From an uncultured Clostridia bacterium (GTDB lineage: Bacteria; Bacillota; Clostridia; Christensenellales; Borkfalkiaceae): a stretch of DNA of 64,000 bases. Positions within the stretch are counted from its first letter, which is position 1; each line of letters opens with the position of its first letter. The notes beneath the pieces were generated by a model. The model was given only the letters and a program-made list of their open reading frames with translations, did not search any database and was not told the origin of the DNA. Both the position numbers and the translations under genes were made by a program. The stretch is taken from contig CALVHR010000001.1 of NCBI GenBank assembly GCA_944328495.1, positions 60,505 through 124,504 of the forward strand, read 5' to 3'. Positions 39,293-49,536 of this stretch are shown here, piece by piece.

Positions 39293-42200
39293 TTAAGCTA
39301 CTGCAACCGCCGCCAGCGAGCAGTTGCCGCCAAGCGTGCTTTCGCAATAGATGATGAACGAGATCGTTTCTTCCTGCGATGCGGTCACGGAGAAATCAGC
39401 TTCGTATGCATACGTTGCGTTATCTTCCTGATCATGCATTTTTTCAGTAAAAATGATGTTACCGTTGGAATCGATCGCCTGAATGTAATATGTGCTTTTC
39501 CAGCCGCCGACCCACAGATACACGTGCGAAGTTTCTGCGTCGACTTTGACGTCGATTGCGCAGTATGCGCCGCACATGCCGTTATTGGTGCCCTGTTCAT
39601 CGCAATCGTTATCAATGGGAGATGTTGCATACGTCGTGCCGTTTGTCCAGTTAAACGCTGCCTTATAGTCCCAGAATACACCATTGCCTTGTACTTTCAA
39701 AGTTTCTGTCAGGATAGAACCGCTGCCGCCGTTCATGCTGTCGGATACTTTATCATAATTGAGATAGAACCAATCCTTTGTGCCTTTTTCAGTGAGATCA
39801 ATATGGTTTTCCATGTGGCCCGTCATTTCGGTTTTGTTCATTGAAAGAGCGGTCGTGGCAGGGACTTCAGTTGCTTCTCCCAGAAGAGCGATCGCAACTA
39901 GGGAAGTGTTTCCCGTACGGCTGCCTTCGGGCATTTCGGAAGGCGTAATGACAAGTGTGACCGTCTGTTCGCTGTCCGCTTCAATCGTGAAAGTGATCAC
40001 TCTGGCGATCGAAGTACCGCCTGCGGTAAATGATTCGGAAACGGCAAGTACCATGTCACCGAGCATAAGACGGACAGCACCCGTTGCGTTCCATGCACCG
40101 GCGTAGATACGGATCTCTTTGACAGAAGAGTCCACCGTGATATCGAAGGATGTTTCTGTGTCAAGGCAGACACCATTGCGGTTGTTCATAGAAGCGGGGA
40201 TATTTGATCCGTTGGACCAGGACATGTTAGCTTTATAGTCGCTGAATGTCCAAGCCCCTTCTGCACAAATATCGCGTTCGGGGGTAATACGATCCGAAAC
40301 GTTAAGAGTTCCGGCCTCGCCGCTGCCTTGATAGTGCTCCCAATAAAGAGTGTCGAGAGTTTCATCGATATCGGTCAGATTTACATTCAGTCCTTCCGCA
40401 TCGGCTACGGTTGAGCTTGCCGTTACGGCGAGATCGGCCGCATTGACGGTCACGGTGCAATTGAGCTCCTGTCCGTCGACGGCGGCGGTGATGATCGCCG
40501 AACCCGCGCCGACCGCTTTGACGGTACCGTCCTGGCTCACCGTTGCGACAAGGCCGTTGTTTGTGGACCAAATGACAGTCATATCCTCTTTGTCAGGAGT
40601 GACGCTTACGGTAAGCTGATCGGTTTCGCCCTGAGTCAGGGTAATTTCCGTATCGCTGAGAGTATATTCGTATGTGGGCAGGGGATCGGAAACCGTTACA
40701 TTGCAGGTCAAAATCACTTCGCCGATCGTAGCGTAAACTTTCGTGCTTCCCGCTTTGAGTGCTGTAACAAGTCCGTCTTCTACGGAAACAATAGCATCGT
40801 CTTCGACGCTCCAAACCGGTGTGAACTCCTGTTCAGGAGTGACCGTGACGGAAAGCTGTTCATTGTCGCCGACCGTCATCGCAAGTTCGGTCTTATTGAG
40901 GCTGTACTGCGGATTTTGCGGATCGGTGGAAACGGGATTGCGCAATGCGATCGCCGCGAGCGAGCAGTTGCCGCCGCCGTTTTTGTCGGTGCAATATACA
41001 ACTGCCGTGAGAGTTTCGCCTTCTTCGGAGTCGATGGAAAGTTCGACCATGAACGGGCGGTTGCCGCTCGTTTTTTCCGCGATAAGCTCATTGAAAAGGA
41101 TGTTCCCGTTGCTGTCGATGATTTCGACAAAGTAGGTGCTCTGCCAGCCGCCGGCCCACAGCACGAGCTCGCTTTGACCGGCAGGAACGGTTACGTCGAT
41201 GTTGACGTAAGCGCCGCATCTTCCGTTGTTTGTTCCTGTTTCGATTTTTTGGCTGTCGCCCGAAACATTCGTTTCATTCGGGTCGGAAGCGCAGGTCGTG
41301 CCGTCCGTCCAGGTAAATGCCGCGGCGTAATCCCAGAAAGGTGTGTTGCTGCCGTATGCGAACGAGTCGCTTACAAAAGCCGTGCCGTCTTTCTTTTCGT
41401 CGGGCCCGCCGTTATGGTAGGTCGCAAACCAGTCGATCGTGCCGATCTCGGTGAGATTATAGACGTTCGTATTGCTCGTCATTGCGGTCGATCCTTTGAG
41501 GGAAACGCTTGTGGTCGCTTCCTGCGCCGCCGTTGCATCGCCGAGCACAGCGATGGCAACGAGTGACATATTTCCGCCGTCATGCATATCGGTAGGCGCA
41601 AGTTGCAAAGTTACAGTTGTGGCTTCTTTCACATCGACAGTATAGGTGATAAGCTTGCAGGCGGAAGAACTGTCTGCGGTGAACGATTCCGAGTAGGCGA
41701 TCACAACATCGCCCAAAAGCAGTGAAGTGTTGTTTGTTCCGTTCCATGCGCCGGTAAAGATTCGGATTTCTTTCACGGAAGAATCAACGGTGATAGAGAA
41801 GGCGACTTCTTCACGGGCACAAATGCCGTTTGTATTATTGTAATAAGCGGCGGCGGTATTGCCTGCATACCAACTCAGATTTGCTTTATAATCACCAAAG
41901 CCGGGGAAAGATTGACTGTTCGTCAGTTCAGCTGTTGTTGTGATTATATCCGTCGCTGCATACATTTGGTCGATTCTGCCGCTTTGGTAATGTTCCCAAT
42001 ACAGAACATCGTACGTTTCGCTCAGATTGCCAAGATCAAAGGACTGTCCTTCGATATCGGTAACGGCGGCACTCGCGCTTACAGCGAGTTCGGGTACCGT
42101 AACGGTGCAGTTGAGCTCCTGATCGTCGACGGCGGCGGTGATGATCGCCGTACCCGAGCCGACCGCTTTGACGGTACCGTCCTGGGTCACCGTCGCGACC

Positions 42201-44203
42201 GAATCTTTGTTTGTGCTCCAAACGACGGTAATGTCTTTCGCGGGCGTAACGCTGACGGAAAGCTGATGAGAAGTATTCAGCTCAAGGGTAAGTTCCGTCT
42301 CGCTGAGGGTATATTCATAGGAAACGGGAATTTCCGTAACGTTGATCGTGCAGGTAAGCGTTTCGCTGCCGTTGACAGTCGCCGTAATGACGGCCCTCCC
42401 TTGGGCGCGGGCGGTCACAAGCCCTTCGCTGTTTACGGAAGCGATCGTCGGAGCGGAAGATTCATAAGATACCGTAAACTCGGTTTCGGGCACAGTACAG
42501 GATACGCTGAGCTGAGCCGTCTCGTCCTTGGTCAGGTTGAGCACATTGTTGCTGAGGCTGTAAGAGATCTCGGTGCCGAGCACGGCGATCGCGACGAGCG
42601 AGCAGTTGCCGTTGTTGTAGGTGTCGGTCGGTTCGATGACGAGGGTAAGCGTGCGTTCCGCTTCAACATCCAGTTTGTAGGAGATCATCCTTCCGACGGA
42701 AGTATCGTCAGCGGAAAATTCTGCCGAAGCGGCGAGTTCTGTCGTGCCGAGCAGGAGTTTGGTTGTGTTTGTACCGCGCCATGCGCCCGTATAAATGCGG
42801 ATCTCTTTGACAGAAGGATCGACGTCGATGGTGAAACGCAGTTCTGCGCGTACGCAAACGCCTTGGGTATTATTTGTTCCGGAAAGGGTAGGCGTTCCGT
42901 CCGACCAAGAGATCTTGGCTCTATAATCGTTGAAACCTTCGAAACCTGAAGAGGTTGAATTGTTCACAGTCAAGTCTTTGTTTGGAGTAATAGTATCTTC
43001 CGCATCTTTCTTGGTGATGATTTGCCCGCCCTGATATTTTTCCCAGTACAGGGTATCGAGCGCTCCCGTAGCATCCGCGTCGGTCAGATTGACGGAAGAG
43101 TCTTCAATGTTCGTAACGGTCGAGGTCGCAGTCACTTTCGGGTCTGTATATTCGACGTTTACTGCACAGGTGAGTTTCTGCCCATCCACAGTAGCGGTGA
43201 TGACGGCATAGCCGCCGCCGACAGCCGTTACGACGCCGTTTTCCACGGTCGCGACCGAAGGTGCGCTTGTCGTCCATTCGACGGAGAGGTTATCCTGAGC
43301 GGGATAGGAAACGACAGAGATTGTTTCCATGTCGCCTTCTTTCAGGTTCAGTGTGGTTTTGTCCAGACGATAACTGTATTCGATTTCGTCGACAGTGACT
43401 TCGCATGCGAGTACGATCGAACCGTACGTTGCGGTGACGGTTGCGTCGCCCGCACCGACCGCCGTGAGCAGGCCGGTTTCGCTGACGGTCACAACTTCGT
43501 CGTCCGTCGAATCCCAATCGAAGGCGGGTAAGGTGTCTCCGTCTTCGAGAGCGGGAGCAGTGAGAATATTCAGCTGGCGTGTGCTCTTTTCCTGAATGGT
43601 CAGTTTTGTGCAGTCGAGCGTGTAGATGTATTCGGCCTGCACGGTGACTTCGCAGGTGAGCGTTTTGCCGTCCACCTTTGCGGTGATGGTTGTCTTGCCT
43701 TCTTTGAGTGCGCTGACGGTCCCGTTTACAGAGATCGAAGCGACGGTGTCGTCTTCCACGCTCCATGCGGGCGTGATCTGCTTTACGGGGGAAACGTTGA
43801 CGAACAGCTGTTTGCTTTCCGAAACGCGCATCGTCAAAGACGAATAGTTGAGCGCGTAATCGTATTCGACGGGACCTTCCTCGCCTCCCGTAACGGTGAC
43901 GGAGCAGGTCAGCGAAACCGAGTCGTTCACTTTTGCCGTAACGGTCGCATTGCCCGCTTTTACGGCGGTCACGGTGCCGTCTTCGGCAACGGTCGCCACC
44001 GCTTCGTCATCCGAAGAGAACACGGCGGAAACGGCGTTGCCCGCGTCGTCCGAAACGGAAAGTTTTTCCGTCTGCCCGACTTCGAGCGTGATGGACGTTT
44101 TGTTGAGTTTGTAAACGTCGGATGTGTCCGTATTGCAGGCGGCTGCCGAAAACAGCATTGCGATACAGAGCAGCATGGAAATAAGAAATCTCAATCTTTT
44201 CAT
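39293..44203 (-). CDS. giant secreted lipoprotein: Ig-like (BIG2) domains and five copies of an undescribed module
   Basis: 1,636 residues. Lipoprotein signal peptide with lipobox SAAAC (cysteine near 23). I count eight BIG2-like Ig domains (each opening Y.L....LTL..G...LSV and closing VATV..DGTVTAV..G.A.ITA) in the order 4-2-2, and after each group a module of about 170 residues: one, then two, then two. The module pattern is LYWEHYQ or DWF, then DYKA..SW..G, NN.NG.C, KEIRIYTGAW.GTN, and GN.SLVAIAVLG. It is co-directional with, and 48 bases downstream of, the GH31 gene, which carries the same module. Probably a surface scaffold that binds glycan. Confidence 0.85.
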   Translation of the reverse strand: MKRLRFLISMLLCIAMLFSAAACNTDTSDVYKLNKTSITLEVGQTEKLSVSDDAGNAVSAVFSSDDEAVATVAEDGTVTAVKAGNATVTAKVNDSVSLTCSVTVTGGEEGPVEYDYALNYSSLTMRVSESKQLFVNVSPVKQITPAWSVEDDTVASISVNGTVSALKEGKTTITAKVDGKTLTCEVTVQAEYIYTLDCTKLTIQEKSTRQLNILTAPALEDGDTLPAFDWDSTDDEVVTVSETGLLTAVGAGDATVTATYGSIVLACEVTVDEIEYSYRLDKTTLNLKEGDMETISVVSYPAQDNLSVEWTTSAPSVATVENGVVTAVGGGYAVITATVDGQKLTCAVNVEYTDPKVTATSTVTNIEDSSVNLTDADATGALDTLYWEKYQGGQIITKKDAEDTITPNKDLTVNNSTSSGFEGFNDYRAKISWSDGTPTLSGTNNTQGVCVRAELRFTIDVDPSVKEIRIYTGAWRGTNTTKLLLGTTELAASAEFSADDTSVGRMISYKLDVEAERTLTLVIEPTDTYNNGNCSLVAIAVLGTEISYSLSNNVLNLTKDETAQLSVSCTVPETEFTVSYESSAPTIASVNSEGLVTARAQGRAVITATVNGSETLTCTINVTEIPVSYEYTLSETELTLELNTSHQLSVSVTPAKDITVVWSTNKDSVATVTQDGTVKAVGSGTAIITAAVDDQELNCTVTVPELAVSASAAVTDIEGQSFDLGNLSETYDVLYWEHYQSGRIDQMYAATDIITTTAELTNSQSFPGFGDYKANLSWYAGNTAAAYYNNTNGICAREEVAFSITVDSSVKEIRIFTGAWNGTNNTSLLLGDVVIAYSESFTADSSSACKLITYTVDVKEATTVTLQLAPTDMHDGGNMSLVAIAVLGDATAAQEATTSVSLKGSTAMTSNTNVYNLTEIGTIDWFATYHNGGPDEKKDGTAFVSDSFAYGSNTPFWDYAAAFTWTDGTTCASDPNETNVSGDSQKIETGTNNGRCGAYVNIDVTVPAGQSELVLWAGGWQSTYFVEIIDSNGNILFNELIAEKTSGNRPFMVELSIDSEEGETLTAVVYCTDKNGGGNCSLAAIALRNPVSTDPQNPQYSLNKTELAMTVGDNEQLSVTVTPEQEFTPVWSVEDDAIVSVEDGLVTALKAGSTKVYATIGEVILTCNVTVSDPLPTYEYTLSDTEITLTQGETDQLTVSVTPDKEDMTVIWSTNNGLVATVSQDGTVKAVGAGSAIITAAVDGQELNCTVTVNAADLAVTASSTVADAEGLNVNLTDIDETLDTLYWEHYQGSGEAGTLNVSDRITPERDICAEGAWTFSDYKANMSWSNGSNIPASMNNRNGVCLDTETSFDITVDSSVKEIRIYAGAWNATGAVRLMLGDMVLAVSESFTAGGTSIARVITFTIEADSEQTVTLVITPSEMPEGSRTGNTSLVAIALLGEATEVPATTALSMNKTEMTGHMENHIDLTEKGTKDWFYLNYDKVSDSMNGGSGSILTETLKVQGNGVFWDYKAAFNWTNGTTYATSPIDNDCDEQGTNNGMCGAYCAIDVKVDAETSHVYLWVGGWKSTYYIQAIDSNGNIIFTEKMHDQEDNATYAYEADFSVTASQEETISFIIYCESTLGGNCSLAAVAVA
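40452..40545. repeat. internal DNA repeat copy 1 in the Ig-like gene
   Basis: About 94 bases nearly identical to 42102-42195, offset 1,650 bases, both coding the end of a BIG2 domain. The DNA identity is higher than elsewhere in the repeats, pointing to recent duplication or gene conversion. Confidence 0.8.
42102..42195. repeat. internal DNA repeat copy 2 in the Ig-like gene
   Basis: Partner of the repeat at 40452-40545, in the same orientation. Confidence 0.8.
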
Positions 44204-44251
44204 ATCCTATCCTTATCCTTTCGGTTTAAAACCGTATCGGTCCTTTGCGGA

Positions 44252-47200
44252 TCAGTCCGCGTCCGCGGCGGTGCCGGCGGAATTGCCGGTCACCGCGAGC
44301 GCGGCGAGGGAAACGTTGCTGCCGTCGTCCCATTCGTTGCTGAGATTGATCTTGATGACGAGTACGCCCGATTCTTCGGCGTCGACGTTCAGGGTAACGA
44401 GCTGACGGTTGGAGTTCGTGTCTCCGTTGAACGAATCGGCGGTGTGGATGAGGCTGCCGCCCTGCGAATACACTTCAACGGTGTTCGTGCCCTTCCATGC
44501 GCCCGTGTACAGCAGGATGTGCTTTGTGTCGGGCGTTACGATCACCGAGATCGTGATCGAGCCGGGCGTGCAGGTGCCGTTCGTCGAGCCGCTGTTGGAG
44601 GCTTCGGTGTCGCCGTCGTTCCACGAAAGCGCAACGTAGTCGGAGAACCCTCTGCCCGCGTCGAAGCGGACCGAGTTGATCGCCGTGCCGTTTGCGCGGC
44701 TGACGGGCGAAGCGCCGTTATCGCTGAAATGCATCCAGTCCAGCGTCTCTTCGCCGAATGCCGCGCCCGCAGTGCTCAGGTCGGCGGCTGCGGCGGTTTT
44801 CGCTTCGGACGTAACGGCGATCGCGGGATCGTCGCCTTCGGAAACGGGCGTGAGCGTGGTGGACGCATACGCGCACAGGAAGTAGACGTTGGAAGGGGAG
44901 GGAGCATGCGTCTGGCTGCTCGCGCCTTCCTTGAAGCCGACCGATTCGCTGCCGACCACGGAATAGGTAACGTACAGCGTGCCTTCCTCTTCGCATTCGA
45001 TCACGATGCGGCGCAGGAACGAGCCGTCGATGTCGCCGAAGAATTCGGTCTGCACGTTGCCGGCGCGGTCGCGCACGGTCAGTTTCGCGGTGCATTCTTT
45101 GCCGCCGACGTACAGGACGTAATATTTCGCTTTGCCGTTCGCTTCGATGGTCATAAAGAAGTCTTTCTGCGAAGCGATGCCCGTCATGAGCGTCTTTTCG
45201 GCGACCGTGCCGCCGTCGGAATACTGTTTTACGAAGAACGAGTCATACGAGACCCACGATTCGTCGTACGAATCCGCATACGAGAAGAGCTCGGGACCTT
45301 CCGCTTTGCGCACCGCTTCGTCCGCGGCGCCGTCGCCGAAGGAGATCCAGTCCACGTCGCCCGCTTCGGTCAGGTCGATGCTCGTGCCCGCTTCCTCGTC
45401 CGTGAACGCGAATTCGGTGGGAGCGTTGTCGTAATCGCTGTTGACCTTGGAATCGGCGGGGGATTCGAAGTAAATTTCAATGACATACGTGTCCGTCACG
45501 GCGCCTTCGAACGTGAATTCGTACAGGTCGCCGTCGAGCGCCGCGCCGCTGAACGCGAAGGGACGCATCTGCGAAGACTGTTCGTAGTATCCCTGTTCAT
45601 AGAACGCGACCGACTGCAATTTTCCGTTCAGGGTCACTTTATCCAAAGCGCCCCAGCCGGGGTTGGTGTGGATGCGGATGTTCCAGCTGCGCGTATCGAA
45701 CGCAAGGTCGCCTTCGAACGTGCCCTGCGCCCCGTTGATGGTCACCACCACGGCGCCTTTCATGGAATCGAAATACATCGAAATGTCCGTGGTGCGGTAC
45801 TGCCCGTACTGGTAAGCGTCCGTCTTGGTGTCGTCTTCGTACAGCGTCGTCGAAGCGGCAAAGTTTTTGGAAGGATACACTTCCAGCGCCATTTCGCTCC
45901 AATCGCCCGCGCTCGTGTTCACCATGTTCTTCGCCAAGGTGATCAGCGCGCCTTCACGCACGTAGATCGGGGAAGTTTCCAGCGGATGCGTCACCGTATA
46001 CGTCGCGGGGCCGACGAAGCGTTCGCCCGTCCATACGTCGATCCACGTGCCTTCGGGGAAGAACACCGTGCGGCTGTTGTAGCATTCGGAAGCGCCCGCT
46101 TCGGCCTGTTCCACATAGTACATGAACACGTGCGCGTTGCCCGCCTGTTCTGCGAACCACACTTCGATCGAGTGTTCGCTGCCTGCCGCAAAGATATCCG
46201 TCGTAAGATAGGTGTCGTACAGGCCGCTCGAATCGAGCACCTTGAACCCGTCGATGTACACGACGATGTCGTCGTCGCCGTAGAAGGAAAGGGCGGCGGG
46301 CTTTTCGCCGATCGTAAAGTAGCCGCTCCATTTAATGGAGAAGTTGTCGGAGGGCAGCCCCTTGGGCGAACCCGTTTTCCATTCGAAATTGATCTGCGTG
46401 TCGACCTGCGTATATGCGGGCGAACCGGACCAGTTGTTGTTGGAATAATATTCGGCTTTCAGCCCCGCCGCTTTCGTTCCGTCTCCGGCGTCGTGCGTCA
46501 GCATGCTGCCGGGCACGGGCATATCCGTCGTCGCCTCCGAAAGGGGCGCTACCAGCAGGTAATCGCCGAGCATGTATTCGTCGTTGCGCGAAGCTTCTTC
46601 GTACTGCGGGTAGTTGATGTCGACGCGGCTCATCACGGGCAGGCCCGTGTCGTAGTTGTTGCGCGCCAGCGAGTAATAGAGGGGCAGCAGGCGGTAACGC
46701 ATGTCGACGTACGTATGCGTCACTTCCTCCGCCGTTTCGCCGTACAGCCAGGGCATGCGTCCGGGCTGGCCCGAAATGCCTTTCATGCAGTGCACGCGGC
46801 AGATGGTCGAAAGCGCGCCGTACTGCATCCAGCGGGAATACATCGAGTCGGTCACGGGCTGGTTATGCCCGCCCAGGTCGGAAGACATGTAGGGGAGCCC
46901 GACTTCCGCGCCGCCGAACACCGAAGCGTAGATCTCCTGCGCCAGCGCGTCGGTATCCGCGCCGATATCGCCCGTCCACTGAATGGAATAGCGGTGCGCG
47001 GTCAAATCGGAAGCATACGTCCAGATGCCGTGCTGGCAGCCGTCCACGTTCGACATCATCAAAGCGCGGTTGGCGTATTCCTGCAAAGAATCTTTGTCTT
47101 TGTGCGTATCCCAGAATTCTTCGGTCACCCAATGGTACGCGTACATGCCGAAGGCGTACACCGAAATGTCGGGATCCGCCGAATTCAGCGCGACCGTCCA

Positions 47201-48259
47201 GTTGCGGTCGTACCACCAGTAGTCGACGCCCAGCGAAAGGATGAGCGTAAGGTTTTCGTTGCGGTATTCCACCTCTTCCTTATCCAGGCCGTTGGTCGTG
47301 CCTTCCACGGGTTCGGGGTGGTCGTTGAACGCAACGTTCACGCCCAGCTCGTGCACGTCTTCGAGGAAGCCCTTCATGTCGGGGAAGAGGGTTTCGTTGA
47401 TCTGATAGCCCGTGCCCGCTTCGAAGTTCACGCCGCCCGCGCGCCAGTCGGTATCGATGACGAGGACGTCGATGCTGTAACCTCTGTCCATATAGTCTTC
47501 GATCTGCTGCAGCGCCGTTTTCGCGCTGTATTCATAGTAGCGGGAATCCCAGTAGCCGAGCATCTGCAGCGAAACCATTTCCGATTTGCCGGTCAGGTCG
47601 GTGTAATCCTGGCAGAACTGATCGTAGCTGCCGCCGGGCAGGAACACGAACACGTCCGTCGCGTCGTTGTCAAAATCCCAGCCCTGCAGAGGATCGTCCG
47701 AATCGGATACGGAATAGCCGTAATCGGAGGGGATGATGCGCGGGCTGTCGGTAAAGTACCAGCTGCGCAGCTCGTCCGACGGGCTGGGGATATACACGTT
47801 GGTGTCGGTCATCCCGTCAAATTCCCATAGGAGATTTGCCGAGCCGTCGGTCACGGTCACGCCGCTCGCGTCCGCGTTTTTGGGAACGTGCACGGTGTAC
47901 TTTTCCGTCACGATCTGCTTTTCGGTGTCGGTATCGGTCACCGAATACTGCACCGTGTCCCAATCGTCGCGGTTGGAAACGATGTAGCTTTCGCGGTTTT
48001 CGAAACCTTTTTTGCCTCTCTCTTCGATGCGGAGCAGCGTGTCGGAAAGCAGCTGGATGCGAAGGTCTCCGACCTCGATGGTCGAAATGCCTTCGAGCTC
48101 GGGCCCGATTTCTTCGCCGCCGCCCTGTTCGCCGCCCTGCGTTCCGTCGTCGGGCGGGTTGTCCGTCTTACCGCCGCAGGCAACGATCAGCGCGCTGAAT
48201 GCGCACAGCGCCAGAACGGCAAGAAAAACGGTCAGGATCTTGCGCCATTTGGAATTCAT
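44252..48259 (-). CDS. secreted GH31 glycoside hydrolase lipoprotein with PA14 and two C-terminal modules
   Basis: 1,335 residues from ATG 48259 (GGAGG upstream on the minus strand). Lipobox LIVAC, cysteine 28, then a G/E/Q linker. The GH31 catalytic barrel has the nucleophile aspartate D351 in WWYDRNW and the acid/base D431 in QWTGDIGAD. A PA14 domain, likely glycan binding, follows at about 590-730 (AEYYSNNNWSGSP ... FSIKWSGYF ... DDIVVYIDG). Near the end two copies of the same module as in the neighbouring Ig-like protein occur (DWISFGDGA and LDWMHFSDNG ... YTGAWKGTN). The enzyme family covers alpha-glucosidases and alpha-xylosidases; the substrate is not decided. Confidence 0.92.
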   Translation of the reverse strand: MNSKWRKILTVFLAVLALCAFSALIVACGGKTDNPPDDGTQGGEQGGGEEIGPELEGISTIEVGDLRIQLLSDTLLRIEERGKKGFENRESYIVSNRDDWDTVQYSVTDTDTEKQIVTEKYTVHVPKNADASGVTVTDGSANLLWEFDGMTDTNVYIPSPSDELRSWYFTDSPRIIPSDYGYSVSDSDDPLQGWDFDNDATDVFVFLPGGSYDQFCQDYTDLTGKSEMVSLQMLGYWDSRYYEYSAKTALQQIEDYMDRGYSIDVLVIDTDWRAGGVNFEAGTGYQINETLFPDMKGFLEDVHELGVNVAFNDHPEPVEGTTNGLDKEEVEYRNENLTLILSLGVDYWWYDRNWTVALNSADPDISVYAFGMYAYHWVTEEFWDTHKDKDSLQEYANRALMMSNVDGCQHGIWTYASDLTAHRYSIQWTGDIGADTDALAQEIYASVFGGAEVGLPYMSSDLGGHNQPVTDSMYSRWMQYGALSTICRVHCMKGISGQPGRMPWLYGETAEEVTHTYVDMRYRLLPLYYSLARNNYDTGLPVMSRVDINYPQYEEASRNDEYMLGDYLLVAPLSEATTDMPVPGSMLTHDAGDGTKAAGLKAEYYSNNNWSGSPAYTQVDTQINFEWKTGSPKGLPSDNFSIKWSGYFTIGEKPAALSFYGDDDIVVYIDGFKVLDSSGLYDTYLTTDIFAAGSEHSIEVWFAEQAGNAHVFMYYVEQAEAGASECYNSRTVFFPEGTWIDVWTGERFVGPATYTVTHPLETSPIYVREGALITLAKNMVNTSAGDWSEMALEVYPSKNFAASTTLYEDDTKTDAYQYGQYRTTDISMYFDSMKGAVVVTINGAQGTFEGDLAFDTRSWNIRIHTNPGWGALDKVTLNGKLQSVAFYEQGYYEQSSQMRPFAFSGAALDGDLYEFTFEGAVTDTYVIEIYFESPADSKVNSDYDNAPTEFAFTDEEAGTSIDLTEAGDVDWISFGDGAADEAVRKAEGPELFSYADSYDESWVSYDSFFVKQYSDGGTVAEKTLMTGIASQKDFFMTIEANGKAKYYVLYVGGKECTAKLTVRDRAGNVQTEFFGDIDGSFLRRIVIECEEEGTLYVTYSVVGSESVGFKEGASSQTHAPSPSNVYFLCAYASTTLTPVSEGDDPAIAVTSEAKTAAAADLSTAGAAFGEETLDWMHFSDNGASPVSRANGTAINSVRFDAGRGFSDYVALSWNDGDTEASNSGSTNGTCTPGSITISVIVTPDTKHILLYTGAWKGTNTVEVYSQGGSLIHTADSFNGDTNSNRQLVTLNVDAEESGVLVIKINLSNEWDDGSNVSLAALAVTGNSAGTAADAD

Positions 48260-48567
48260 AAAAACCTCCATACATTTTATTTGGCGCCCGCAGCAGGCGT
48301 GTGCCGCGCGGGCGGTATTCCCGTAAAAGAACTTTTCCCGAAAATTTTGCATTGCGGGTTGACAGATACTTTCATCTATATTATAATGTAGGTGTTCATC
48401 TTTGTGAATGAGCAAAAACCGAAAAAACCTTAGGATTCGAAGCGAAAAAACAGAAAAAATCCAAAAAATCTTTGACGATTCGGCGCGTTATGGATCCCAT
48501 AAATTTCGGCGCGGAAAGCAGTGCGGCGGAGAAAGGGAGAGCAGACGCAACAGGCAGGAGGGATAAG
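48260..48567. other. divergent control region between GH31 and the AraC regulator
   Basis: It carries the leftward GH31 promoter (48380-48408). The AraC gene could start at 48472, 48490 or 48568; only 48568 has a good ribosome binding site. No clear AraC-binding direct repeat stands out by eye. Confidence 0.5.
48380..48408 (-). promoter_or_regulatory. promoter of the GH31 operon
   Basis: On the minus strand TTCACA (48408-48403), 17 bases, TATAAT (48385-48380), about 120 bases before the start codon, leaving a long leader. Likely controlled by the divergent AraC protein. Confidence 0.65.
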
Positions 48568-49434
48568 ATGTTGCAATATTCCGGGAAGGTGATCGACCCT
48601 AAAAAGAATATTACATACGGCAGTTGCCGCAAAGAACATTTTGTTATGTTTTCATCCAACCCGACGAAAGCATATCCGCTGCGCGTTGAAATGATCGGGA
48701 CCACATATCCCGATAAAGATTACTTTATAGAGCGCAAGCATGCCGATTATTTTGTTTTCGAATATGTGGTTTCGGGGAAAGGATATATCACGCAAGCGGA
48801 AAACAAATGGACGGTGGAAGAAGATTGCGTCTATATATTGCAGCCCGGTGCGGCGCACCGTTACGGCGCCGATCAGAAACATCCGTACCAGAAGATCTGG
48901 ATCAATTTTTTCAGCGACATCATGACGGATGTACTGGCTGCGTACGGGCTCGCTTCGCAGACGGTATTTCCCAATTCCGGGTGCCGTAAATATTTCGACG
49001 AATTGCTGGAGCTTGCGCAGCAATACTCGGACAACGGCGACGCATACGTGAAAGTTTCGGATATACTGTTCCGTATGATCATGTCATTGGCCCAACAGGC
49101 CGTTCGAGACAACGGGGGATCGACGCTTGCCAATACGGTCAAAGAAGCTCTGGACGCGTCCGTATACCGCAAGATCACGATAGAAACCATTGCCGAACAG
49201 CTTTCGATCTCCAAATCGCAGATGACGCGCGAGTTCAAACGCTATTACGGAGTAACGCCGTATCACTATATACTTGACCGAAAGATCGCGATTGCGCGCA
49301 GGTTGCTGCTCGTGACGAACATGAAAGTATTCGAGATCAGTTCGCAGCTGGGCTTTTCGGATGAGTATTACTTTTCAGACCTGTTTAAGGCAAAGACGGG
49401 TGTGTCGCCTCTGAAATTCCGATACGGAAAATAG
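48568..49434 (+). CDS. AraC family transcriptional regulator (cupin + AraC HTH)
   Basis: 288 residues from ATG 48568 behind GGCAGGAGGGATAAG. The N-terminal cupin-like sugar-sensing half contains EYVVSGKGYITQAE and VYILQPGAAHRYGAD. The C-terminal double HTH runs from about 190 (ITIETIAEQLSISKSQMTREFKRYYG) to the AraC signature end (EISSQLGFSDEYYFSDLFKAKTGVSP). It is divergent from the GH31/Ig-like operon and most likely activates it in response to a sugar. Confidence 0.93.
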   Translation: MLQYSGKVIDPKKNITYGSCRKEHFVMFSSNPTKAYPLRVEMIGTTYPDKDYFIERKHADYFVFEYVVSGKGYITQAENKWTVEEDCVYILQPGAAHRYGADQKHPYQKIWINFFSDIMTDVLAAYGLASQTVFPNSGCRKYFDELLELAQQYSDNGDAYVKVSDILFRMIMSLAQQAVRDNGGSTLANTVKEALDASVYRKITIETIAEQLSISKSQMTREFKRYYGVTPYHYILDRKIAIARRLLLVTNMKVFEISSQLGFSDEYYFSDLFKAKTGVSPLKFRYGK

Positions 49435-49486
49435 GAGACAGGCAGGTTGCCGAAGGCAAACCGTCTTTCAAAATGCATTTATAAAC

Positions 49487-49530
49487 AAATGCGCCGCAGA
49501 AAAACGAAAGTTTTTCTGCGGCGCATTTTT
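49487..49530. terminator. bidirectional terminator between AraC and spoVAE
   Basis: A 19-bp perfect stem (49487-49505 with 49510-49528), loop GAAA, T-run on the right and A-run on the left. It serves the rightward AraC gene and the leftward spoVAE gene. Confidence 0.88.
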
Positions 49531-49536
49531 TCAGGA

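Noticed and set aside
44444-47830. 1,128-codon open frame on the plus strand opposite the GH31 gene
   Set aside because: It is the antisense shadow of a GC-rich coding sequence: arginine/histidine/valine-rich, no ribosome binding site, no domain.
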